A stretch of 16,084 nt of DNA, from positions 1 through 16,084 of the forward strand of contig JBAWAP010000054.1 of NCBI GenBank assembly GCA_049589355.1, given 5' to 3'. Below the pieces are notes generated by a model, which was not told where the DNA came from, ran no database searches, and saw only the letters and a list, made by a program, of their open reading frames with translations. Origin of the DNA: JBAWAP01 sp049589355 (GTDB lineage Bacteria > Chloroflexota > Anaerolineae > VGOG01). Every line of letters starts with the position of its first letter. Positions within the stretch are counted from its first letter, which is position 1. The position numbers and the translations under genes are program-made. Below are positions 6,956 to 13,092 of the stretch, in pieces.

Positions 6956-7043
6956 TGTCATTGCGAAGGCGCGGGGTTTGCGTCTGAAGCAATCTCCAAC
7001 GTGTGTAGGGGATTGTTTCGCCCCTGCGGGGCTCGCAATGACA
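6956..7043. repeat. MITE/REP-like element with 11-bp terminal inverted repeats
   Basis: This 88-base element begins TGTCATTGCGA (6956-6966) and ends TCGCAATGACA (7033-7043), a perfect 11-bp inverted pair. A second, inner pair is GAAGCAATC (6986-6994) and GATTGTTTC (7011-7019), with one mismatch. It belongs to the widespread GTCATTGCGAG...GAAGCAATC repeat type seen in many environmental bacteria (from memory). It has no coding capacity and fills most of the 147-base iolG-kinase gap. Confidence 0.85.
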
Positions 7044-7083
7044 ATCAAGAGCTCGCTAGGGGACAGTGGGGGCTCGGTGACCC

Positions 7084-7995
7084 ATGCAGGAATTCGACAT
7101 CGCCTTCCTCGGGCATTATACCAAAGATACCATCGTCCTGCCGCATGAGACGAAGACAATCAGAGGAGGGGCCTTCTATTACGGCGCCCATGTTGTGGTC
7201 AGAATGGGGCTCAAGGCGGCGGTCATCACCAGGCTGGCGGAGGAGGATTTCGGTGTGGTGGAAGACCTCTCGCGGATGGGTGTTGAGGTTTTTGCCACGC
7301 CGACCGCGCGATCTACCAGCCTGAAGCTGGTCTACCCCACCCAAGACCTCGATCGTCGCACGGTCTACAACGTCGGCTTTGCTGGCCCATTCACCCCGGC
7401 TGAGGTCGTCCCTGTCGAGGCCCGCACTTTTCACATCGGGGCCTCTATTCGGGGCGAGGTGCCGCTAGAGGTCATCGAGGCCCTGGCGCAAAAGGAGGCC
7501 AGGATCTCCCTGGATGTGCAGGGATTCGTCCGGGTCAACCGGAGAGGGGAGCTGGCCTATGAAGATTGGCCCGAGGCGGCTCAGGTCCTTGAGCTGGTGG
7601 ATGTCCTGAAGGCCGATAGCGTGGAGGCGGAATTCTTGACCGGCACGAGCGACCTGCGGGAAGCTGCCAGGACCCTCTCCGAGTTCGGTCCTAGCGAGGT
7701 CGTTCTGACCCACGGCAAGGGGGTGCTGGTTTACGCTGATGGTCACTTCTATTCAGCGCCCTTTTGGACCAGGGAGATGAAGGGCCGTACCGGCCGAGGG
7801 GATACTTGCATCGCTGCCTATCTTGGAAAGAGGCTGACGGCGTCTCCGGCTGAGGCTACCATCTGGGCGGCGGCCCTTACCAGCTTGAAGATGGAAACAG
7901 TAGGTCCCTTTAACCGAGACATCAGGGAGGTCGAAGAGCTCATCAGGGAAAGTTACCAAATATCCAATATCCAATATCCAATATCTAATTTCTAG
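7084..7995 (+). CDS. PfkB-family kinase, TM0415-like, of the inositol cluster
   Basis: This 303-aa ribokinase-fold kinase has the N-terminal FLGHYTKD and GG at 28-29. The C-terminal signature is GRTGRGDTCIAAYL with catalytic Asp240, where an Arg replaces the usual Ala of GAGD. SLDVQGFVRV (142-151), ADSVEAEFLTGTSDLREA (177-194) and LKMETVGPF match what I recall of Thermotoga TM0415, a crystallised kinase encoded among the inositol genes there. Phosphorylation of inositol or a pathway intermediate is therefore likely, but the exact substrate is not certain. The binding site before ATG 7084 is weak. The final residues (about QISNIQYPISNF) are translated from the ATATCCA heptamer array, so the repeat has extended the natural C-terminus. 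Confidence 0.9.
   Translation: MQEFDIAFLGHYTKDTIVLPHETKTIRGGAFYYGAHVVVRMGLKAAVITRLAEEDFGVVEDLSRMGVEVFATPTARSTSLKLVYPTQDLDRRTVYNVGFAGPFTPAEVVPVEARTFHIGASIRGEVPLEVIEALAQKEARISLDVQGFVRVNRRGELAYEDWPEAAQVLELVDVLKADSVEAEFLTGTSDLREAARTLSEFGPSEVVLTHGKGVLVYADGHFYSAPFWTREMKGRTGRGDTCIAAYLGKRLTASPAEATIWAAALTSLKMETVGPFNRDIREVEELIRESYQISNIQYPISNF
7956..7995 (+). repeat. ATATCCA heptamer array inside the 3' end of the kinase gene
   Basis: Three ATATCCA units and a variant ATATCTA follow one another with a period of seven. They are read in frame as the kinase's last residues and supply its TAG stop. The array resembles those at 5398-5441 and 5856-5893 in period and base composition. Confidence 0.88.
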
Positions 7996-8012
7996 TTTCA
8001 CGGAGGACAACA

Positions 8013-9116
8013 ATGCCAAATGAACCCAAGTTCCTAACCACAGACAACCCAACCGTCTTCTTTGAGAACACGGCCGTAGGCCGTCTGAAGAAGCAGCTAT
8101 GGGAGGCCAGTGACGAGGAGATTGATGCCATCCTGGCCGAGTACGGTATGCCCTCGCCCTGCGAGTGGGCCAAACCGAGGTCTTACATTCAAACGACGGT
8201 GCGCCACGACTTGGTCGAGCAGCGTCGCAAGAACGACATTGTGATCATTCCGGTGGGCAGCACTGAGCTGCACGGCGATCATACTGTGAGTTCCATGGAC
8301 ACCCTGTTCGTCAGTCAGATCGCCGAGGGGGTACGGCGCTACACTGCCCGGCAAGGCAGGTCCGTCGCTCTAGCCCTCCCGCCGTTGATGTACGGCTGCC
8401 ACCCTTATCACCACCTCGGCATGGCGGGCACGGTCATCATCCGCGACCATGTGGCCGTTGAGTTCATGGTGGACGTGATGCTGGGCCTGTGGAACGACGG
8501 CTGGCGCAAGCAGATCATCATCAATAACCACGGCCAGCTTTGGGTGTTGGAGGAGGCGCTGCACGAGTTCTGCAAACGCTATCAGTTGCCGGGCATTTAC
8601 CGCGTCATTGACTGGCACCGCGCTGTGCGCGAATTCTTCAACACCAAAGACGAGGGCGGCCAGTGGGAGACCAACTTCGTCCACGCTGACGAGTCGGAGA
8701 CCTCGCTGGGCCTGTATCTCTTCCCCGAAATGGTCAAGATGGAATACGCCGTGGACACAGAGGGCGTTTCTTTCCTGCCGGATGGTCACCTGGACAAGTC
8801 GGTGGATCCGTTCCGCCGGCCGTGTCGGTGGTCAGAGGGAGAGGGCCACGCCGCCATCGAGATCGCCGGCACGCCCGAGGGCGTGGTGGGCCGAGCCACC
8901 CTCGGCGATCCCTACAAAGCCAAGCGGCCGCTGGCGGCCATCCTGCGCTACCTGACCCTGCTCGTTGACGAAATCCTGGAGGCCTTCCCACCCGGCACCG
9001 TGCCACCCACCGAGATGGTGACGCTGCGCACGGCCGAGGAGATGGAGCCTTATCTCAAGGAGCCGATGAGCCCCGGCTGGAAGACAGTCTACGGGCTGCC
9101 GCGGATAGGCTGGTAG
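8013..9116 (+). CDS. iolN: 3-dehydro-scyllo-inosose hydrolase IolN (creatininase fold)
   Basis: This 367-aa metal-dependent hydrolase of the creatininase superfamily opens the ring of the doubly oxidised inositol to give 5-keto-L-gluconate, the third step. Residues GSTELHGDH with Glu85 and His87, then Asp96 (SSMD) nine residues on, reproduce the Glu/His/Asp metal-ligand spacing of creatininases. HADESETS (224-231) is the distal metal motif, and NNHGQLW (171-177) is the other conserved segment. An N-terminal extension of about 70 residues precedes the fold. GGAGG at 8002-8006 precedes ATG 8013, 17 bases after the kinase stop. Creatinine degradation is unlikely because none of its other genes are present, whereas iolM, iolG and iolO are. 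The C-terminal TAG lies at the start of octamer repeat copy B. Confidence 0.9.
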   Translation: MPNEPKFLTTDNPTVFFENTAVGRLKKQLWEASDEEIDAILAEYGMPSPCEWAKPRSYIQTTVRHDLVEQRRKNDIVIIPVGSTELHGDHTVSSMDTLFVSQIAEGVRRYTARQGRSVALALPPLMYGCHPYHHLGMAGTVIIRDHVAVEFMVDVMLGLWNDGWRKQIIINNHGQLWVLEEALHEFCKRYQLPGIYRVIDWHRAVREFFNTKDEGGQWETNFVHADESETSLGLYLFPEMVKMEYAVDTEGVSFLPDGHLDKSVDPFRRPCRWSEGEGHAAIEIAGTPEGVVGRATLGDPYKAKRPLAAILRYLTLLVDEILEAFPPGTVPPTEMVTLRTAEEMEPYLKEPMSPGWKTVYGLPRIGW

Positions 9117-9125
9117 GTCGGTAGA

Positions 9126-9174
9126 CTGGTAGATTGGTAAATTGGTCGTCTCCCAATCTACCAATTTACCAGTG
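9126..9174. repeat. Octamer inverted repeat, copy B
   Basis: It matches 4141-4189 at 48 of 49 positions and has the same stem-loop. An extra GGTAGACT-type unit lies just before it from about 9120, and ACCAATTT units follow to about 9186. It occupies the whole gap between the iolN stop and the iolO start. Confidence 0.9.
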
Positions 9175-9192
9175 CACCAATTTACCGAAGAG

Positions 9193-10005
9193 ATGAAACT
9201 CAGCATCGTCCTCTCAACCCACATAGCCCGCTTCCAATCCGTGGCCTTTAAGGGCGACTTCGAGGCCAACGTCGGCAATATCGCGGGCTGGGGCTACGAC
9301 GGCGTCGAGCTTGCCATCCGTGATCCCAGGCTGGTGGACGCCGACGAACTGCTGCGCGTGGTGTCGGTGCACGGCCTGGAGGTTCCGGCCATCGGCACTG
9401 GCCAGGCCTGGGGCGAAGAGGGGCTGTCGTTCACCAGCGATGACCCCGCTGTGCGCGTCGCTGCCATAGAGCGGATCAAAAGCCATGTCCCGCTGGCTGC
9501 GCGGTTAAACGCGATCATCATTCTGGGGTTGATTCGGGGGATCACGCCAGAAGGGCAGACTCATGAGCAGTCTATGGCTTACCTCATTGAGGCCCTCCAA
9601 GAATGTGTGGCTGCGGCTGCCAAGGAAGGGGTGCGCTTCGCGCTGGAGCCCATCAATCGCTACGAAACCGACTTGATCCACACCGTCGCCGATGGGCTGG
9701 ACCTCATTGAGCGCGTCGGCGCCGACAACCTCGGGCTGTTGTTGGACACCTTCCACATGAACATCGAGGAGCCGGTGATCGGGGACAGCATCCGTGCCTG
9801 CGGTGACCGCATCTTCCACTTTCACGTGGCCGATTCCAACCGCTGGTATCCCGGCGCCGGCCACCTGGGCTTCAAGTCCATCTTGGATGCCCTCTTTGCC
9901 ACTGGCTACCGTGGCTACATCTCCGGCGAGTTCATGCCCCTGCCCGACGCTGACACGGCGGCTCAGCGAAGCATTGCCCATCTACGCCAACTTTACTCTC
10001 CATGA
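9193..10005 (+). CDS. iolO: 5-keto-L-gluconate epimerase IolO (TIM-barrel)
   Basis: This 270-aa sugar isomerase/epimerase of the xylose-isomerase-like TIM-barrel family converts 5-keto-L-gluconate to D-tagaturonate, the last dedicated step of the route. Features are MKLSIVLST at the start, ELAIRDP, VPAIGTGQAW, ALEPINRYETD (metal/acid Glu), LLLDTFHMNIEE, FHFHVADSNRWYPGAGH and SGEFMPLP. These carry the conserved Glu, Asp, His and Glu ligands and match TM0416 as I recall it. I chose ATG 9193, which matches family starts. An in-frame TTG at 9142 would add 17 residues translated from the repeat and is unlikely. The chosen start lacks a good binding site (only GAAGAG, too close), so translation may depend on coupling to iolN. 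It ends the operon before the terminator at 10055-10092. Confidence 0.92.
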   Translation: MKLSIVLSTHIARFQSVAFKGDFEANVGNIAGWGYDGVELAIRDPRLVDADELLRVVSVHGLEVPAIGTGQAWGEEGLSFTSDDPAVRVAAIERIKSHVPLAARLNAIIILGLIRGITPEGQTHEQSMAYLIEALQECVAAAAKEGVRFALEPINRYETDLIHTVADGLDLIERVGADNLGLLLDTFHMNIEEPVIGDSIRACGDRIFHFHVADSNRWYPGAGHLGFKSILDALFATGYRGYISGEFMPLPDADTAAQRSIAHLRQLYSP

Positions 10006-10054
10006 ATAGTCTAACGAACGAGTTAATGAGGCTCTCGTTACCTCGTTGCCCCGT

Positions 10055-10092
10055 AAAAAGACCTCTGGAGTTGTGGCCTCAGAGGTCTTTTT
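10055..10092 (+). terminator. Strong intrinsic terminator (bidirectional in form)
   Basis: AAAAAGACCTCTG (10055-10067) and CAGAGGTCTTTTT (10080-10092) form a perfect 13-bp stem around a 12-base loop, with U-runs on either strand. It closes the inositol operon 50 bases after iolO and would also stop transcription from the other side. Confidence 0.9.
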
Positions 10093-10293
10093 GTTGCCCC
10101 AGGGCAATACTACACTTGTTTTGAGGGGTAAGGATGCGCCAGGACTTCGAACCGCTAAGGCTCTGACAATGCGGTTACCTTACGCAACAAATTGCGGCGG
10201 CAGGCCTGACATCCCCCAACGCAAAACACCGATTCCAATCCGTGGGCAGCATCCACATGCCTTCTACGTATCAGGATCACCCCACACTGCCTT

Positions 10294-10307
10294 TGCAAGC
10301 GTTCACA
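10294..10307 (-). promoter_or_regulatory. LacI-type operator 1
   Basis: TGCAAGCGTTCACA, read TGTGAACGCTTGCA on the other strand. It is identical to operator 2 and lies just upstream of the -35 box of the promoter at 10315-10343. CG-centred sites of this kind are typical of LacI-family regulators, and a LacI-family gene starts at 10503. Confidence 0.75.
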
Positions 10308-10314
10308 AAAGCCC

Positions 10315-10343
10315 TTGACAAACGCCTCGCAATGTGGTACAAT
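10315..10343 (+). promoter_or_regulatory. Consensus sigma-70 promoter of the regulator/transporter operon
   Basis: The -35 box TTGACA (10315-10320) and the -10 box TACAAT (10338-10343) are 17 bases apart, which is the ideal spacing, with one mismatch in the -10. The start of transcription is expected near 10350, inside operator 2. That leaves a leader of about 150 bases before the GTG at 10503. Confidence 0.85.
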
Positions 10344-10349
10344 TGTTGT

Positions 10350-10363
10350 TGCAAGCGTTCACA
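10350..10363 (-). promoter_or_regulatory. LacI-type operator 2, at the transcription start
   Basis: This is a second exact TGCAAGCGTTCACA. Its position over the expected start site is the classic place for repression by the LacI-family protein encoded downstream. Centre-to-centre distance to operator 1 is 56 bases. Confidence 0.8.
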
Positions 10364-10402
10364 AAACGCATTCTAGCGCGCAGAAACCACGCCAACCCCC
10401 TT

Positions 10403-10416
10403 GGTGAACGTTTTCA
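10403..10416 (+). promoter_or_regulatory. LacI-type operator 3 (variant)
   Basis: GGTGAACGTTTTCA, with GTGAA and TTCAC arms around CGTT, aligns with the other three sites at most positions. It lies in the leader, 53 bases centre-to-centre from operator 2. Binding is less certain than for operators 1 and 2. Confidence 0.6.
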
Positions 10417-10468
10417 CTCCGTGATCCTGCCTAGAACAGCTCTAATATCGCCCCAATAACGAAAAGAG

Positions 10469-10482
10469 TGTGAGCGTTTGCA
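10469..10482 (+). promoter_or_regulatory. LacI-type operator 4, just before the regulator gene
   Basis: TGTGAGCGTTTGCA is close to the complement of operators 1 and 2 (two differences) and lies 20 bases before the GTG start of the regulator, overlapping the approach to its ribosome binding site. Confidence 0.7.
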
Positions 10483-10502
10483 TTTACTGAAAAGGAGTCC
10501 TC

Positions 10503-11528
10503 GTGAAGAAGAACCCTAACAATGTGACCATCATTGACGTCGCGGGCGAAGCCGGCGTCTCCTACACCACTGTCTCTCGGGTGATCAACAACAAAGAAAA
10601 TGTCAAGCCGGAAACGCGGGAGCGTGTCCTGATGGCAATGACACGCCTGGGTTACGTGGTGGACCAACGAGCGCGGAGCCTGGCGGGCGGACGCTCTCAA
10701 GTAATTGGACTGCTGGTACACGATGTAGTCACCAGCTACATTGGGGAGATCATACGAGGCATAGACGCAGAACTGGCCTCTGCTCAATACGACCTCATGC
10801 TCTATACCACCCACCGGCATAAGACAAAGGAAGCGACTCACGTAGCCATGCTCGCCCGCGGCCTAGCAGATGGGCTGCTGCTTGTCCTGCCCCGCAATCC
10901 AGGGGCCTATCTGGAGACGCTGCGCCAGCATCGCTTCCCCCACGTCCTGATCGATCACCGAGGCCTCGATGAAGAGACCCCAGCCGTCGCGGCCACAAAC
11001 CGGCAAGGCGCATACGACGCCACAAAATACCTGATTGGCCTAGGGCATCAACGTATTGGGTTTATCACCGGCGCAATGGACCAGATATGCGCTCGAGATC
11101 GGCTGGAAGGATACAAGACCGCACTGGCAGACCAGGGAATCGCCCTCGACCCAGGACTGGTGCGTGAGGGAGACTTCTTCCAGCCCCTCGGCTACGCCGG
11201 AGCCAGCGCCCTGCTAGAGCTACCCCACCCTCCCACTGCCATCTTTGCCTCCAACGACGTATCGGCTTTTGGCGTGATGGAGGCCGTACGCGAGCACAAT
11301 CTGCACATTCCCGAAGATATATCGGTTGTGGGCTTCGACGACATTCCTCAAGCCGCCCACGTCCACCCCCCTCTAACCACGGTGCGACAGCCACTGGAGA
11401 AAATGGGAAGGGTGGCCACTCAAATGCTGCTGGATTTGCTGAACGATCCCCAGAAAGATGTCGGCAGAATAGAGCTTCCCACCGAACTCGTCATTCGTGA
11501 TTCCTGCAAGGCTCCGCGGGCTTCATAG
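10503..11528 (+). CDS. LacI-family transcriptional regulator
   Basis: This 341-aa regulator binds DNA through an N-terminal helix-turn-helix and a sugar through a periplasmic-binding-protein-like domain. Residues 8-30 (VTIIDVAGEAGVSYTTVSRVINN) are the LacI helix-turn-helix, followed by the hinge region and LAGGRSQVIGLLV at about 60. The C-terminal domain ends with ISVVGFDDIPQAAHVHPPLTTVRQP, typical of the family. The GTG start has AGGAG at 10493-10497. Four similar LacI-type sites in the upstream region suggest autoregulation and control of the downstream transporter and hydrolase genes. The inducer is probably xylose, a xylo-oligosaccharide or a related sugar, inferred from the GH8 gene. A role as regulator of the inositol operon is not supported, because that operon lies upstream of a terminator. 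Confidence 0.94.
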   Translation: MKKNPNNVTIIDVAGEAGVSYTTVSRVINNKENVKPETRERVLMAMTRLGYVVDQRARSLAGGRSQVIGLLVHDVVTSYIGEIIRGIDAELASAQYDLMLYTTHRHKTKEATHVAMLARGLADGLLLVLPRNPGAYLETLRQHRFPHVLIDHRGLDEETPAVAATNRQGAYDATKYLIGLGHQRIGFITGAMDQICARDRLEGYKTALADQGIALDPGLVREGDFFQPLGYAGASALLELPHPPTAIFASNDVSAFGVMEAVREHNLHIPEDISVVGFDDIPQAAHVHPPLTTVRQPLEKMGRVATQMLLDLLNDPQKDVGRIELPTELVIRDSCKAPRAS

Positions 11529-11671
11529 ATAACGTTGTTCCGACGAGTCCGCCGATAATCATTGATGAAAGGAGGTCAACGCCAGACAAGAACAACAGAT
11601 ACAATTCGTCCCTTCTGCCAATTCGTTCAATTTCAAAACCAGACCCAATTTTCAGGAAAGGAGAAAATCCG

Positions 11672-13018
11672 ATGTCTCGCAAACTATTGCACTTGATCAG
11701 CGTTTTGCTGGTCGCCGTGTTTGTATTATCCGCCTGCGCGCCGGCGGCAGCCCCGACGGCCGTGCCCAAACCGACTGAAGTACCCAAGCCGATAGAGGTG
11801 CCCACACCCACGGCTGCTCCGAAAGTCAAGTTCACCTGGTGGCACATCTCGACCGCAGAAAATCACAAGGCACTCTGGCAAAAGTTCGCCGATGAATATA
11901 CGGCCGCTCATCCGAACGTCACCATCGAGATTACAGTCCTCGAGAACGAGGCCTTCAAGGCCAAGTTGACCACCGTCATGCAATCCGGCGAGCCCCCCGA
12001 CATTTTCCAGAGCTGGGGCGGCGGTGTGATGAACGAATACGCCAAGGCTGGTCTGCTCAAGGACATTACCCCGGATCTCGATGCGAATGGTGGCGCCTGG
12101 CGCGCGACGTTCGCGCCCGGCGCGTTGGGTGTGTACGCCTACAAGGGAAAGAACTATGGCGTGCCGTGGGATATGGGCATGATCGGCTGGTGGTACAACA
12201 AAGACTTGTTCGCCAAGGCTGGCATCCAAGCTCCGCCCACGACCTGGACCCAACTGCTTGACGATGTGAAGAAGCTCAAGGCCGCCGGTATCACCCCCAT
12301 CGCCGTCGGCATGGGAGATAAATGGCCTGGCATGCACATGTGGGCGTATCTCGTCACCCGCCTCGGAGGCAAGGCCAACTTTGAGGGGGCGCTTTTACGC
12401 ACGGGCTCCTTCACCGATGCGCCGTTCGTCGAGGCTGGCAAGAAACTCCAGGAGTTGATCGCCCTCAAGCCTTTCCAGGACGGTTTCCTGGGCGCGACCT
12501 ACGGTGATGAGGCTACCGCGATGGGCAACGGCAAAGCTGCCATGGAACTGATGGGACAGTGGGCTCCGGCCGTCGAAATGGATAACAGCCCTGACAAGAA
12601 GGGAATTGGCGATAAACTGGGCTGGTTCCCCTTCCCGATGGTCGAGGGAGGCGCTGGTGATCCGAATGATGCTGTAGGCGGCGGCAATGGCTTTGCGATT
12701 GGCAAGAATGCCTCTCCGGAAGCCATTGACTTTGTCAAATACCTGACCCGCCCAGAATCGCAGGTCCAACTGGCCAAAATAGGCGTCATCATACCGGTTG
12801 TCAAAGGCGGCGAAGCCGGCTTGACCGATCCCCTGATGATCACTCTCCAGAAGAGCTTAGCCTCCGCGAAGTATTTCCAACTGTACTACGATCAGGCGCT
12901 GCCTCCAGCGATGGGTTCCGTTGTGAACGACAGCGTTCAGGGACTTTTCGCCGGCACGCTGACGCCTGAGAAGACCGCCCAGGCGGTTGAAGACTCGGCC
13001 AAGACGGAATTGAAGTAA
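11672..13018 (+). CDS. Sugar ABC transporter solute-binding lipoprotein
   Basis: This 448-aa extracellular family 1 solute-binding protein is exported, lipid-anchored and delivers sugar oligomers to the membrane permease. The signal peptide runs KLLHLISVLLVAVFVLSAC, with lipobox LSAC and acylated Cys22. A Pro/Thr/Val-rich linker of roughly 30 residues (PKPTEVPKPIEVPTPTAAP) follows, as common in Chloroflexota. The mature domain starts with KFTWWHIS, and GEPPDIFQSWGGGVMNEYAKAGLLKDIT is a family-typical ligand-side segment. AAAGGAG at 11657-11663 precedes ATG 11672. The gene stands between the LacI regulator and two permease genes, so its sugar probably matches the GH8 hydrolase. No gene lies in the 143-base gap before it. 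An isolated AAAGGAGGT at 11567-11575 there has no start codon within reach. Confidence 0.94.
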   Translation: MSRKLLHLISVLLVAVFVLSACAPAAAPTAVPKPTEVPKPIEVPTPTAAPKVKFTWWHISTAENHKALWQKFADEYTAAHPNVTIEITVLENEAFKAKLTTVMQSGEPPDIFQSWGGGVMNEYAKAGLLKDITPDLDANGGAWRATFAPGALGVYAYKGKNYGVPWDMGMIGWWYNKDLFAKAGIQAPPTTWTQLLDDVKKLKAAGITPIAVGMGDKWPGMHMWAYLVTRLGGKANFEGALLRTGSFTDAPFVEAGKKLQELIALKPFQDGFLGATYGDEATAMGNGKAAMELMGQWAPAVEMDNSPDKKGIGDKLGWFPFPMVEGGAGDPNDAVGGGNGFAIGKNASPEAIDFVKYLTRPESQVQLAKIGVIIPVVKGGEAGLTDPLMITLQKSLASAKYFQLYYDQALPPAMGSVVNDSVQGLFAGTLTPEKTAQAVEDSAKTELK

Positions 13019-13032
13019 ATCCATGTACAAAG

Positions 13033-13065
13033 GTGCGGGGGTTGGGCCATACCCAATCCCCGCAC
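13033..13065 (+). terminator. Hairpin between binding-protein and permease genes (attenuator-like)
   Basis: GTGCGGGGGTTGGG (13033-13046) pairs with CCCAATCCCCGCAC (13052-13065) over 14 positions, one a G-U pair, around a 5-base loop, and is followed by TTTT. It looks like a weak intrinsic terminator or an RNA-stabilising stem. Placed 15 bases after the binding-protein stop, it would favour a high ratio of binding protein to permease. Confidence 0.85.
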
Positions 13066-13092
13066 TTTTGGTCAGTCGAGAGGGATAGTCTT

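Larger units (their letters stand above)
10006..10502. other. Intergenic region between the inositol and sugar-oligomer operons
   Basis: This 497-base gap holds a small hairpin (10017-10022 AACGAG with 10034-10039 CTCGTT), the terminator at 10055-10092, and from 10294 a promoter with four operators. Between 10093 and 10290 I see no gene. The only structure there is AACCGC pairing with GCGGTT near 10157-10183, and a short T-loop-like string on the other strand that does not fold as a tRNA. Confidence 0.7.

Noticed and set aside
8013..9116. Creatinine amidohydrolase
   Set aside because: The fold matches, but the neighbours are inositol genes and no creatine or sarcosine genes are present; IolN explains it better.
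9142..9192. TTG-initiated extension of iolO
   Set aside because: The extra 17 residues come from the repeat, and the family begins with MKLS at 9193.
10125..10200. tRNA-like string on the minus strand (GGTTCGAAGTCC)
   Set aside because: The T-stem positions do not pair and no cloverleaf or acceptor stem forms around it.
10046..10318. 90-codon open frame between the two operons
   Set aside because: It begins inside the terminator, runs across the operator and ends in the promoter, lacks a binding site, and its sequence has no recognisable protein features.
11563..11695. Small frame after AAAGGAGGT upstream of the binding-protein gene
   Set aside because: The ATG precedes rather than follows the binding-site-like sequence, and the peptide is low-complexity and overlaps the true start.
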